A stretch of 64,000 bases of DNA from Corynebacterium sp. (GTDB lineage: Bacteria > Actinomycetota > Actinomycetes > Mycobacteriales > Mycobacteriaceae), in assembly GCA_030527885.1 (NCBI GenBank), contig JAUMZY010000002.1, positions 94,247 to 158,246 on the forward strand, in the 5' to 3' direction. Within the stretch, counting starts at the first letter, position 1. Each line of letters opens with the position of its first letter. The notes beneath the pieces were generated by a model, which was not told the DNA's origin, did not search any database, and saw only the letters and a list, made by a program, of their open reading frames with translations. The translations under genes were made by a program, and so were the position numbers. Below are positions 35,638-45,800 of the stretch, in pieces.

Positions 35638-36443
35638 TGCCGGCTTTTCAAGCTGAACCTGGCATGCCCTATTGGATTGACCTTGCCAGCTCTGACCTGC
35701 GTAAATCCTCGCATTTCTATGCCCAAGTCTTAGGTTGGGACATCGAGGAAGTCGAAGGCGGCTACCGCATTGCGCGCCTGCAAGGCCTCCCCGTGGCGGG
35801 TTTTGTGCAGCGCCCCGAGGACGACAACCAACCAGACACCTGGATCACGTACTTCCAATCCGCCGCGATTGCCGACGATTGCGCCCGCGCGGTAGAGCTC
35901 GGCGGCCGCGTGCTGGTCGAACCAACCAGCGTTTACCTGGGACAATTGGCGGTCTTGGTGGACACCGCCGGCGGCATGTTCGGGCTGATTCAACCAGCAG
36001 GCGAAGATTCCTTCATTGCGGCGGGGGAGCCCGGTACGCCCGTGTGGCATGAATTTACCGCCACCGTGGGCTACGACGAAGCCGTATCATTCTACGAACA
36101 AATGTTTGATTGGGTGACTGCTACTACCGATGCGCAAGATTACACCACTGCGCTTGTCGACGGCGCAGCGTTCGCCGGAATCTTCAACGCCACCGGCAAG
36201 TTTCCGCTGCATGTGCCCAGTTTCTGGCAGTCCTTCCTGGGGGTCCTAGACGTGGCTGATGCCGTGTACAAAACCCGGGAACTAGGCGGCGATGTAATCC
36301 GGGAGCCTTTCGATTCGGGCTTCGGAAAGATGGCGATCATCGCCGATTCCACCGGTGCCACCGTCACCCTGTGCGAAGTGTTGCCACCAGTGGAAGAAGG
36401 CCGGGAATCCGACCCCCTGGAGGGCTTTGACCTGCCACTATGA
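35637..36443 (+). CDS. Tandem VOC (glyoxalase-like) domain protein
   Basis: 268 residues, two VOC repeats: PYWIDLASSDLRKSSHFYAQVLGWD (about 12-125) and VWHEFTATVGYDEAVSFYEQMFDWV (about 135-255). The strand-ending AVLVDTAGGMFGLIQP and MAIIADSTGATVTL segments are typical. Such two-domain proteins form a metal-binding or substrate-binding barrel, sometimes giving antibiotic resistance; the substrate is not known. Start ATG 35637 overlaps the upstream stop. Confidence 0.87.
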   Translation: MPAFQAEPGMPYWIDLASSDLRKSSHFYAQVLGWDIEEVEGGYRIARLQGLPVAGFVQRPEDDNQPDTWITYFQSAAIADDCARAVELGGRVLVEPTSVYLGQLAVLVDTAGGMFGLIQPAGEDSFIAAGEPGTPVWHEFTATVGYDEAVSFYEQMFDWVTATTDAQDYTTALVDGAAFAGIFNATGKFPLHVPSFWQSFLGVLDVADAVYKTRELGGDVIREPFDSGFGKMAIIADSTGATVTLCEVLPPVEEGRESDPLEGFDLPL

Positions 36444-36742
36444 GCGCCTTAGAGCTAGATGAGCTGACCGAACACATTTTAATAGTCTGCGATGGTATTC
36501 CCACCGGTCAGGTGGCTAGCTATGGGGATATCGCCGCGGTGGTGGGGACCAGCCCGCGGCGTGTGGGCAACATCATGGCCACCCACGGGCAGTTAACCTG
36601 CTGGTGGCGGGTGGTGCGCAGCGACGGCACCAGCTCCGTGGCTGACCGCGCCCAAGTAAAGTGGTCAGCGGAGGGGACACCACACGAGGGAACACGGGTG
36701 CGCATTGCTGAATGCCGGGCAACCCTTAAGCCGGCGGATTAA
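36440..36742 (+). CDS. Alkyltransferase-like (ATL) DNA repair protein
   Basis: 100 residues, a stand-alone MGMT C-terminal domain: IPTGQVASYGDIAAVVGTSPRRVGNIM followed by TCWWRVVRSDG. The PCHR acceptor site of methyltransferases is replaced by CWWR, with Trp at the reactive Cys position, as in ATL proteins that flag O6-alkylguanine for nucleotide excision repair; the usual His of PWHR is also Trp here. It overlaps the VOC gene by four bases and is convergent with the small membrane protein gene. Confidence 0.88.
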   Translation: MSALELDELTEHILIVCDGIPTGQVASYGDIAAVVGTSPRRVGNIMATHGQLTCWWRVVRSDGTSSVADRAQVKWSAEGTPHEGTRVRIAECRATLKPAD

Positions 36743-37022
36743 GCAGGAACCAAAAACCCACCCATATAGCGGCGCAGAGCAGCGCCGACGCACTCATTTT
36801 GCCCACCAAAACCAAGGTGCCGTAGTTGGAGGATTCGGCCAATTCTTTTCGTTGGCGGGCAATCCAATCGGGGAGGGTTAAAAACAGGCACATCACCAAG
36901 CCCACAAGGGAAACACTGTATGTGGCCACCTCCAGGTTGTTAATTTTCACCGTGGGCGAAAACAACATACTGAGTGAGATGAACACCAAAATTGCGCCAA
37001 CAATCTTTTGTTTAGTTTCCAT
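36726..37022 (-). CDS. Small membrane protein, unknown
   Basis: 98 residues from ATG 37022, chosen because AAGGAGG lies six bases upstream; the open frame extends 18 codons further without a ribosome site. Three hydrophobic segments (about 8-26, 35-55, 75-95) predict an integral membrane protein. No family recognised. Its 3' end overlaps the ATL gene by 17 bases. Confidence 0.6.
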   Translation of the reverse strand: METKQKIVGAILVFISLSMLFSPTVKINNLEVATYSVSLVGLVMCLFLTLPDWIARQRKELAESSNYGTLVLVGKMSASALLCAAIWVGFWFLLNPPA

Positions 37023-37408
37023 AGTTCCTCCTTGGGGCTTGGGAGTGCGAGATCCGATCGGTATGAGCCGACCCAAACTGAATTTCAGTTTGCCTGACTT
37101 ACGGAGTGCCTGTGAACTTGATAATATGTTACTTAATGTAATTTTGCAAATCTTTTAAGCTTCTCTTTTTATGTATAAATAATCACTTAGGTTGACAACT
37201 TTAACACAGAAGAACATTCTGACCAGCTGCAATAATATCAAATCTGACAGTCACTAAATGGTTCTGCAAATGAATTACAAATATGTAATTTTAAGTTTAC
37301 AAACATTGTGTTACTGACCCTAAAGCCGAAAACCGCCTAATTATTTAAGGCATAAATAAGCACACTGTGCCCCGGTAAACCATGCATAACCAGGGGCGCA
37401 GCGATTAT
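37023..37408. other. AT-rich intergenic region, nothing recognised
   Basis: 386 bases between the 5' end of the small membrane protein gene and the 3' end of the esterase gene. It is rich in A/T with repeated TAATTT-type words. No ORF with a ribosome site, RNA gene or strong hairpin is seen. Confidence 0.4.
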
Positions 37409-38335
37409 TTATCGGACATTTCCGGCGAGGAACTCCGCCACATCCTGCACCCGTTCTCGGGCAACCTTCGGCGTGGAAATGCGATGCTCCGACACGTATT
37501 CCTTCACTGCACTGGCCTGAGCTTCCGCCCATTCATAACGATCGGCAATGGTGTCATGCGTCGCCACCTGAATAAAAGTAGGCGGCAACGTCGTGGGAAA
37601 ACTGTCAGTTCCCGCTCGCACCGACTCCGGCAGCATCGACAGATCCAGGTGGGGGAACGTCAACGCCAGGGCGTCGAAAAGCTGCGAACTGAGCACCGCC
37701 AACGCCCCACCGGACGAATAACCCCACGCGCCCACCCACGTGGCCTGCTTGGTGCTGCGCAGCCAACCGACGGCAGCCGCCACAGCCTCCAGCACCTCCG
37801 GCAAGGTATGCGCCGGCACCAGCGGATAATCCAAATCCAACATGGTCACCCCGGAAAGCTGCGCCACCGCAGCCACCTCTGGGCGCCACGCATTCGTCAG
37901 CGCCACACCCGCGCCTTTCCACCAGCCGCCGGGATGCAGCGACACCGCGAACCGACCGTTTGGATTCGGTGGAATGAACAACTGCGCATCCAGCTCCGGC
38001 ACATCCTCCACCGTGACTTCCTGCGAAAACGCCACGCCCGGCATGCTGTGATCCACCGCAGCGCCCAGCATCAGCATGGCGGAATGCGTGATGCGATCCG
38101 GCAGCCGCGCATCAAACGTGTCCGCCAGCAGTGGATCCGAGGGATTATCCGACCAGGGGGGATTTTTTTCCGGCGCCTCATAATGAGCATGAATATATGA
38201 AGCAAGTTGATCTAATTGCTGCTCAGGGCTTAATTCGCGGTCGATGCCGCCAACCTGAAATTCCGCCCGCTCCTGTTCCTCCTGCAACGCAGAGTCATTA
38301 TTATCACTATTATCGCCCACTGTGTTTTGGTTCAT
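37409..38335 (-). CDS. Alpha/beta-hydrolase (esterase/lipase-like)
   Basis: 308 residues, cytoplasmic (no signal peptide), with an acidic Asn/Gln-rich first 40 residues. The oxyanion motif HPGGWWKG (HGGW type) and nucleophile elbow GYSSGGA are clear; the acid is probably the Asp in ATHDTIADRY and the base the His of SEHRIS. This architecture fits the hormone-sensitive-lipase/carboxylesterase group. Substrate unknown. A copy of the CGTCGAAAAGC motif lies inside the gene. Confidence 0.83.
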   Translation of the reverse strand: MNQNTVGDNSDNNDSALQEEQERAEFQVGGIDRELSPEQQLDQLASYIHAHYEAPEKNPPWSDNPSDPLLADTFDARLPDRITHSAMLMLGAAVDHSMPGVAFSQEVTVEDVPELDAQLFIPPNPNGRFAVSLHPGGWWKGAGVALTNAWRPEVAAVAQLSGVTMLDLDYPLVPAHTLPEVLEAVAAAVGWLRSTKQATWVGAWGYSSGGALAVLSSQLFDALALTFPHLDLSMLPESVRAGTDSFPTTLPPTFIQVATHDTIADRYEWAEAQASAVKEYVSEHRISTPKVARERVQDVAEFLAGNVR

Positions 38336-38432
38336 GGCATCATAGTATCTAAATACGGCAGCGAACAGCCACTGCTGTCAATAATCAATTCCAGCACAAT
38401 TGATAGCAGCCTTATAGAAAGGGAACCCAACC

Positions 38433-39038
38433 ATGGCGCGCGTTTCAGAAATTTTCTCCACCGCCACCCTCACCCCATCCAAAGATGAGATCCTCGCCCA
38501 ACACTTCGGCCCCGTCGTCCGGGTGGGGGAATTCCGCTTCGTGGATCCCAAGGGCAAAGTGGGAATTGAAACCTTCCTTGTGCGGGAATCCGCCGACGGC
38601 GCACTACTGCAACTTCCCGTCACCTACCGGGAACAACGCATCAACGATAAATTTGAAATCGCCACCACCGAACACAGTGACCTGGGCACCCGGTATGTCA
38701 CCAAGGTCGTCGCCGACCCCGTGGCGGTCACGGAATACATTCGGGTCATCCTCGAAGGCGACACCAATGCTGAGCGTTCCGACGGAAAACAGCCACCGTT
38801 CCAGATTCGGGGAACTGGCACCGCTGGCGTGGACACCCTCACCGTGGGAAACATCCACCTCAAAGAAATCACAGACACCATGATCGTTGGCCACGTGGAT
38901 ATCAACGAGGACCACAAACCGTTTTCGCTGAGCCTGCCGGTGCATGTGGCGGAGGCTGGTGCCGACGTGGGATTGGCGTTGCTTGCCGTGGATGCAGAAA
39001 CCGGCCAGCAGTGGGTGCTGGCCGAACTGACTATTTAA
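38433..39038 (+). CDS. Maltokinase N-terminal-cap-like protein
   Basis: 201 residues without signal or membrane segments. DGALLQLPVTYREQ, the preceding strand FRFVDPKGKVGIETFLVRE and the following LGTRYVTKVVADPVAV resemble the N-terminal cap domain of mycobacterial maltokinase and related CG24-like proteins, here without the kinase domain. A role in trehalose/glycogen metabolism is only suggested by that resemblance. GAAAGGGA lies upstream of the ATG. Confidence 0.65.
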   Translation: MARVSEIFSTATLTPSKDEILAQHFGPVVRVGEFRFVDPKGKVGIETFLVRESADGALLQLPVTYREQRINDKFEIATTEHSDLGTRYVTKVVADPVAVTEYIRVILEGDTNAERSDGKQPPFQIRGTGTAGVDTLTVGNIHLKEITDTMIVGHVDINEDHKPFSLSLPVHVAEAGADVGLALLAVDAETGQQWVLAELTI

Positions 39039-39062
39039 TGGTCGAGGCTTTTAGGTGGGGTT

Positions 39063-39100
39063 TTCTGGGCGCTGGTTAAGTACTGATTGAGCGCCCAGAA
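39063..39100. terminator. Inverted repeat between convergent genes
   Basis: TTCTGGGCGCT (39063-39073) and AGCGCCCAGAA (39090-39100) form a perfect 11-bp stem with a 16-base loop between the cap-domain gene and the M13 peptidase gene. There is no T-run; likely bidirectional terminator. Confidence 0.6.
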
Positions 39101-39119
39101 GCCCTGTGCCAGAAGCGGC

Positions 39120-41054
39120 TTACCAGATGGTCACCCGGTCCTCTTCCGGAATGAACACTGGCGCATCCGCGTTCACATCAAACGCCTCGTAAAACTCTGC
39201 GATGTTGCCGGCGATCACGTTGCAGCGGAATTCCGCCGGGGAGTGTGGATCCGCCGCTAACAATTGCACCGCCATTTCCGGGCGCTGCTTGGTGCGCCAC
39301 ACGTGCGACCAGGCCAAAAACAGGCGCTGCAACCCGTTGTATTCGTGTTCGCCCAGTTCGTCAGAACCACCCTCCGTGGGGAATGGCGCAACCTCAGTGC
39401 TCTCAAAATCCAAGCCTTGATCCGCCAAGTACATGCGGTACGCCACGATGGTGATGCCCAAACCGCCCAGGTCACCAATGTTTTCGCCCAGGGTGAACTC
39501 GCCATTCACCCCGGTGGTCTCAAGGCCAGCTTCCTGAACTACCTGCGGCACCAAGCCTTGGAATTGCTCCACCAGTTTGGCGGTGCGCTGGTTGAAAGCC
39601 TCCCGGTCCTCTTCCGTCCACCAGGAATTCAGGTTGCCGTCCCCATCGTAGTGGGAACCTTGATCGTCGAAACCGTGCCCAATTTCGTGGCCGATGACGG
39701 CCCCGATGGCGCCGAAGTTTTCTGCGGCATCCGCGTCAGGGGAGTAGAACGGCGGCCGCAGAATGGCTGCGGGGAACGTGATGTCATTGACCGTGGGGTT
39801 ATAGAACGCATTAACGGTTTGTGGGGTGCTGAACCACTCCGTGCGGTCGTAGGGTTTCGCAACTTTGTTCAATTCGTAATCGTGGGTGAATGCCGCCCCT
39901 TTGCGCACATTCTCCACCAAGTTTGAACCACTCGCATCGAAATCTAAATCCCCATAATCGCGCCACGTGTCGGGGTACCCAATTTTGGCTTGGAATTTCT
40001 CCAGCTTCTCCAGGGCACGCTTTTGGGTGGCCGGCGTCATCCATTCCAGGTTGCTGATGCGCTCACGGTAGGCTTTGACCAGGTAATCCACCAGTTTCAG
40101 CATTTCTTCCTTGGAGCTTTCCGGGAAATGCTCAGCTACGAACAGTTGGCCGATTTCATCCCCCACGAAGCTTTCCGCTAGGCCGAGGGCACGCTTCCAC
40201 CGGTCCCGCTGCGTCGGGGTGCCAGTCAGAACTGTGCCGTAGAAAGCAAAGTTCGCTTTGTTGATCTCATCCGTCAATACAGATGCCCGCGACTGCAACA
40301 CATGCCATGTCGCCCATAGTTTCCAATCCGCCAACCGCTCTTCCACCAACAAACCGGACAGATGTTCGAGATAGGAGGGCATCATGTTGACCACGTTGTC
40401 AATGCCCGGCAGCATGGGAGCCACCAAGGCCTGCACCGCCCCCGGAAGCTCCGAAACCACCGTGGGATTGTACGTCTTCACGGCATCCCGGGTGGCCACT
40501 ACATCCCAGTGACCAGCAGCGATCTCCTTCTCTAGGGCTACAATCCGGGCGGCTTCATCTGCACCCAAACCCACAAACGCCAGCATTTTCCCCACGTGCT
40601 CTTCGTAGGCGGCCAGCACCTGCTTGTGGGCTTCTTCCCGGTAGTAGGCTTCATCGGGCAGGCCCAGGCCTGCTTGGAACACATACGGAATGGCATCTTC
40701 AGAACCAGAATCCTTGGCCACAAATATTCCAACCGGGGCACCAATCCCCGTGCGGCTTAAGGTCCCCAGGTTGGTGATGAAATCGTCGATAAGCTGGGCT
40801 TCGTCGATAAGCTGCACATCGGCGTCAATTGCGCTGATGCCCACGGCATCAATGCCTTCGGTGTCCATATATGAACGGAACAACTTTCCAGCGCGGGAAG
40901 CCGGTGTGTTCTTCACAATCTCATGCACATCAGCTTCCGCTTGGTCCCGCAGTTGGTAGAATGTGCCATCAATGGGGCGGTCATCAGGGATGGTGTGCGT
41001 CTCAAGCCACTGTTCATTCACAAACCGGAATAAATCATTCATCGCAATTGTCAT
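39120..41054 (-). CDS. M13-family zinc metallopeptidase (PepO/Zmp1-like)
   Basis: 644 residues from ATG 41054. Zinc site HEIGHGFDDQGS, the downstream ligand in LGENIGDLGGLGI, NAFYNPTVNDITFPAAIL and the closing VTIW mark a neprilysin/PepO peptidase. There is no signal peptide, as in mycobacterial Zmp1, which it resembles at the N-terminus (DDLFGHVNGRWL versus NDLFRFVNEQWL). It degrades small peptides; export by an unknown route or cytoplasmic action are both possible. A second ATG four codons later is an alternative start. Confidence 0.92.
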   Translation of the reverse strand: MTIAMNDLFRFVNEQWLETHTIPDDRPIDGTFYQLRDQAEADVHEIVKNTPASRAGKLFRSYMDTEGIDAVGISAIDADVQLIDEAQLIDDFITNLGTLSRTGIGAPVGIFVAKDSGSEDAIPYVFQAGLGLPDEAYYREEAHKQVLAAYEEHVGKMLAFVGLGADEAARIVALEKEIAAGHWDVVATRDAVKTYNPTVVSELPGAVQALVAPMLPGIDNVVNMMPSYLEHLSGLLVEERLADWKLWATWHVLQSRASVLTDEINKANFAFYGTVLTGTPTQRDRWKRALGLAESFVGDEIGQLFVAEHFPESSKEEMLKLVDYLVKAYRERISNLEWMTPATQKRALEKLEKFQAKIGYPDTWRDYGDLDFDASGSNLVENVRKGAAFTHDYELNKVAKPYDRTEWFSTPQTVNAFYNPTVNDITFPAAILRPPFYSPDADAAENFGAIGAVIGHEIGHGFDDQGSHYDGDGNLNSWWTEEDREAFNQRTAKLVEQFQGLVPQVVQEAGLETTGVNGEFTLGENIGDLGGLGITIVAYRMYLADQGLDFESTEVAPFPTEGGSDELGEHEYNGLQRLFLAWSHVWRTKQRPEMAVQLLAADPHSPAEFRCNVIAGNIAEFYEAFDVNADAPVFIPEEDRVTIW

Positions 41055-41128
41055 GGTGTCTAGCTTAGACAAAACCAACATCAGGCATCGAAAAATATAA
41101 GTGGATAAAACACTGTAAGTTTGGAGCC

Positions 41129-41881
41129 ATGGCGTTTTACCGTGTTCGCCCCCTAGGGACCCAAAAGACCTGGCTAGGATTCACCGGCCTCGTCCTATTC
41201 GCATTATTCCTACCAATGATGTTGTACCTGGTTGTGCCCGAAAGAGCACCCAAAAACATGCCCGTTGTTTTTGGCTCCACCCACTCAGAATGGTCCATCC
41301 CCATCGTCGATAGCAGCAACGCGGAACTGCAGTGTCCCGGCGAGGGCTCCGTCATTGAGAACACCAACACCTGGATGTGCCCAGACGATATCACGCTAAC
41401 TGCATCCGCCATCGAATCCGGCAGCGACCCAAAACGCACCCTGCACCGCGCCATCCGGGCCTATGTTCCCGACGCCTACCCGACGGAATATGACGTGCAT
41501 ACCATCGGCAACCTGCGGTACGTGCAGGTAGACTACATGGTTAATCAAACCGTGGTGGTGCTCACCGGCACCGGCGAACAGGAAGGCAACAGCTTCCTCA
41601 TCACCATCGTGGGCAGCGATGAAACCCGCCAAGCAGCAGCAAAACTCATCATGGCGAACCTGGTGAGGGAGGACCGCAAACTCACCGGGGATGAAGTGAG
41701 CTTTGCCGAGGCCTCCCAACTGGTGGAAGACAATTATGTAGCACCTGCTCAGGACACCCAGGATGGCGCGCCGGACGGTTCAGAAGACGCGCCGGGAGAC
41801 ATCCCGGGGGAGAATATTCGCCCTGAACTGCCCAATCTCAATCCCATTCCCGTCAATTTAGAACAGGAGTACACACGTTAA
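41129..41881 (+). CDS. Single-pass exported protein of unknown function
   Basis: 250 residues with one N-terminal membrane helix (about 14-36, WLGFTGLVLFALFLPMMLYL) acting as signal anchor, an outer alpha/beta domain (about 50-195) containing a likely disulfide pair (LQCPGEG and TWMCPDD), and an acidic Pro-rich tail. No family recognised. Its TAA overlaps the ATG of the PrsW gene by one base, so it is likely co-translated with, and perhaps cleaved by or associated with, that membrane protease. Confidence 0.7.
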   Translation: MAFYRVRPLGTQKTWLGFTGLVLFALFLPMMLYLVVPERAPKNMPVVFGSTHSEWSIPIVDSSNAELQCPGEGSVIENTNTWMCPDDITLTASAIESGSDPKRTLHRAIRAYVPDAYPTEYDVHTIGNLRYVQVDYMVNQTVVVLTGTGEQEGNSFLITIVGSDETRQAAAKLIMANLVREDRKLTGDEVSFAEASQLVEDNYVAPAQDTQDGAPDGSEDAPGDIPGENIRPELPNLNPIPVNLEQEYTR

Positions 41882-42831
41882 TGCTGCGGTATGGAAAAGT
41901 GGTGCTGTTCAGCGGCATTATCATCGGCCTGATCGTATCCGTTGGCTTCGGCCTACTCACCCCGCTCTTCACGGGCGTTGACCCCTTCGTTTACCTCATC
42001 AACCTCGTGGGGTTTCTCGGGTATTTGGTGGTGGGCACCGCAGTTTTCCGGATGTCGCCCATGTGGCCCACTGAGTTGGATAAAAAATGGTACCTGGTGT
42101 GCCTGGGTTGGGGCAGCGGTGCGGCTGCCGCCGTGGCGTCCATCGTGGGGATCGCCATCATTCCGGTTGTGCATCGGTTGAATCTGGCGTTTTTTGAGGC
42201 GTCCTTCGGTGGCGCCTACCCCGAAGAAATTGCCAAACTGGTGGGGGTTGCCCTGATCTTGTTGGTGTCGGGCAGATTCAGCCGGCCGTGGCATGGCTTC
42301 GTCATCGGTGGGATCGTGGGCCTGGGATTCGAAGTAATCGAAAACTTTTTTTACGCATTCTATGGGGCGACGCTGGATCCTAATTCCGATATTACGGGCG
42401 CAGTATCCATGTGGGGGACCCGCACCATTGCCGGCCCGGGCCTGCACGTATGCCTCACCGCAATCTCTGGCCTGGCGATGGGTTACGCCATCTTCCTCGC
42501 CGATGTTTCCATGCGTAAGCGGTTAGCATATTTGTTCGCTGGCTTGGGTATGAGCTTTGGGCTGCACTTCGCCTGGAATGTCATTTTCGGCAGCTTCGCC
42601 ACGCAAGTCATCTGGTGGGTGTGCATCGGCGCAATCCTGTACGGCATTTTTATTGCGTGCTGGGTGCATTGCGTCCGCCAGGTGAAGGCCGAAGGAAATG
42701 GCCCCATCACCATGCTGCACCATCCCATTACATCGTTGGATGAGCTCATGCCCGCCACGCCGCCGGCGCCGCACCCCACCACCGCAGGTGATTTGGTGCG
42801 CACCGCGCCGCCGCGCGACTTCCAAGCCTAA
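41881..42831 (+). CDS. PrsW-family intramembrane metalloprotease
   Basis: 316 residues with about nine membrane segments. The PrsW signatures are present: the Glu pair in AYPEEIAKL, GFEVIENFFYA and two His segments (GPGLHVCLTA, GLHFAWNVIFG). The founding member in Bacillus performs site-1 cleavage of an anti-sigma factor; here the substrate could be the coupled single-pass protein encoded upstream. It is convergent with emb, with an inverted pair of the GCTTTTCGACG motif between them. Confidence 0.85.
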   Translation: MLRYGKVVLFSGIIIGLIVSVGFGLLTPLFTGVDPFVYLINLVGFLGYLVVGTAVFRMSPMWPTELDKKWYLVCLGWGSGAAAAVASIVGIAIIPVVHRLNLAFFEASFGGAYPEEIAKLVGVALILLVSGRFSRPWHGFVIGGIVGLGFEVIENFFYAFYGATLDPNSDITGAVSMWGTRTIAGPGLHVCLTAISGLAMGYAIFLADVSMRKRLAYLFAGLGMSFGLHFAWNVIFGSFATQVIWWVCIGAILYGIFIACWVHCVRQVKAEGNGPITMLHHPITSLDELMPATPPAPHPTTAGDLVRTAPPRDFQA

Positions 42832-42869
42832 GCTTTTCGACGACCGCACCTGCCGCCGTCGACAAGCTT
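42830..42869. repeat. Inverted pair of the CGTCGANAAGC motif between convergent genes
   Basis: AAGCTTTTCGACG (42830-42842) and CGTCGACAAGCTT (42857-42869) are inverted 13-mers differing at one position and separated by 14 bases. The pair touches the prsW stop on one side and the emb stop on the other and can fold into a hairpin, so it probably acts as a bidirectional terminator made from the recurrent motif. Confidence 0.7.
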
Positions 42870-45800
42870 AGTTCAAATAATCCTTCTTATCAGTGTCGAT
42901 ATTCTGGTGCCCGGGTGTCCACAGACCCCAGCGCGTCTTCGTCACCCGGTCAATATCCGCCACATCCGGGGCCTGCCCCTCAGAATTGGGCCGCAGTGCA
43001 TACAGCTCTAACGCACCCCAATCCCGCAGCCAGTCATCCTTCGCATAACCCGGCAGCTCGTAGGAGTAATTCACAGCCTCCGCGGTGCCCAACACACCGC
43101 CGCCGTGATAATCCTCGAAGCTCGCGCCAGAACGCTTGCCCTTATAGTCCGGCAAGATGCGGAATGTCGGAATCTCCACCACCCCAGCGTAGTGCGTAAA
43201 TGGCCGCTGGCAGGTGAATTGCAACGGCACAGACCAGTCCAACAGGCCTGGTTCCTGGCTGCCAATCACCGAATTCAACGTGTCCAACTTCGGCACCCGC
43301 GGTGGCGTAAACACCAGCCACTGCTCCGGATCTAGCGAGTCATCTTCCGCATAAATCCGCACCGTGTCGGCCTCTGTCGGCAGGTCATCAATGGGTAGCC
43401 GCAGGTTCCGCCACTTCTTCTTCGGCCCAATGTCCAGCATTTGGGTTTCGCCCAGCTTATCCACACTGCCGCTGGCGTTCTTCTTGCCGTACTCCAAAAT
43501 GAGCTTTCGGCCTTCCTGCTTCACCCCATCAGTGTCCACACCTTCGATGATGCCCGCCGCAGACACCACAATCAGCGGCGCCTCCGGGGTGGATTTCGGC
43601 AGGTCATACCAGTCAGTGGTGGCCTGCGCATAATACTGCCGGCCCACCGTGTACGAACCAATCACCGGAACCTTCGCCGGATCCAAGTTAAATGGCAACA
43701 CCCACTTCGAACCATTCACGCCCGCAGTTGTGCTGCGGCCGCCTTCCACATTCAGCCGATCCCCGGCGCTCACCAGTTCCGGCAGTTGATCGCTGCCCAA
43801 TTGCGGAATGCGGTTCGGTTCGAAGCCACGCACTTTACCCACCTGCAGGGAATCCCCCAGGCTGCTATTTACTGGTTTCAAGAATGATTCATTCGTGTTT
43901 GTCTCAACCAGCACATAATCCGCCAGGCCGCAGGTATTACCTGCCACGCTGTTGATGTTGCCCAAGCCCACGGAATACGCCGGGTATTGGCTCACGAATG
44001 CCTTCGCAAATGACAACATGGAAAACGTGATGGCCACCAGGCAGAACGCCGCAATTGGTGCAGAGAACAACAGGGTAAACCGGCTGGGTTTTTGGTCTTC
44101 CTTCTTATAAGCGGTTGAAGCATCATGCAACTCCGTGGCCCACCCCACCCGGAAGGACTGCACAATGCCCACCAACAGCACGATCACCGAAATGACCATC
44201 ATCACGGTGGAAGCCTCAATGGCCTTAAACTGAATGGATTTATCCCACCACGGAATGCCGTAACTGGACACATACCACCAGCCATTCGTGCCCGACAGGG
44301 AGAACGCAAACACAAACAACAGCACACCCAGCACCAAGGTGCGGGTATGCCGAGACCGGTTAGAGAACTCGCTTAACGCGATGGCGCCCAACGCACCCAA
44401 CGCGGCGGCGATGCCCGCCCACACACCAAAGTGGTGCGTCCACTTCGTGGGCGTGAAGCTCATGAAGAACAACGTGCCGATGAAGATCATCATCAACCGG
44501 GACGATGGGCCCCGACTCGACCCCGGCACCTTGCCGTTATGCAGCATGGAGGCGTACACGAGCCCCACGCTCAGGAACGCAATGAGCACCGCAAACCGCC
44601 GGGAGAAGGAACCATCCACCTCCTGCTGGAACAGAACCTCGTAGCGCACCCACTCCTGGAACCACTGCAACGACGGTCCCTTGTCGGCGCGCACATACGT
44701 GGATTCCCGCACATTCGCCAAAGTTTGATCCCCGAACACCGCGATGAACACCGACGTGCCAGCTGCCGCGAACGGCGCCAACATGGCCGTCCAACCGCTG
44801 ATGCGCTGCCACATCGTGGAATCCTCCGTCACCCCGAAGTACCCCAACCAGCGGTTCATGATCCGAATCAAACTGGACAGCGTCACCAGCAACGCGGACA
44901 CCGCCATCAGACCCGTCGGGCCACACGCCAGCGTAAACGCCGCCACGATGGTGCCCACGGCCGCCGGCGCCAACCGCTTCTGTTCGATGGAGCGTTCGAA
45001 TGACACCCAGGCCACCAACGTACCCAACGCAATGATCGGCTCCGGCCGCAACCCATTGTTATACGGCAACCAGAACGCCAAAAACATCAGCGCCGCCGTC
45101 CAATGCGCAGCCTTCCGGGCAGCAATCCCCGCACCTAACCGCGGCAATACCTCCCGAGACACCACCAACCAAATCAACATGCCCGCGATCAACGACGGCA
45201 ACCGCATCCACGTCGACGCCGTGGACACCTTCGTCATTAACGCCAGGAAATCATAGTACGGCGCACCAAACGGTGACTCTGGCACCCCAAACCACCGGTA
45301 ATAATTCGCCATATAATCCGAATCCAACGACACCCGGGCCATCGTCAAAATAAACCCATCGTCAGAAGTATTCGCACCAAAGAAGTACCACAGCACCAAA
45401 ATGCCGGCCACAACCCCATCCAACAGGCGTGGCTTAAAGAAGTCCTTCGGCCAGAACGGATGCAGCCCCTCACCATCCAACCGGTCAATCCGGAATAACG
45501 CCCACAACGCAATCAACGTGCAGAACACCCCACCAAACATGGTGAAATACTTCAACGGGGTAGGGGAGGAGGTATAACGCGAATTAATCTCCACATGCAC
45601 ATTCAAACCAGCATCAATCAGCGCCTGCGTATCACCCGTGAGCTCTGTATAAATACCAGAAATCTGCGGCCGCAGATCCTCCTTCTCCCCCTCCCGATCA
45701 TTCACACGCTTCAGCGGACGCCCTTCTTGGTCCATGGCACCGGGAATCTCCACCGAGGTCTCCTTCAACCCCGAATGAATCTTCAACACCGACCCCTGTG

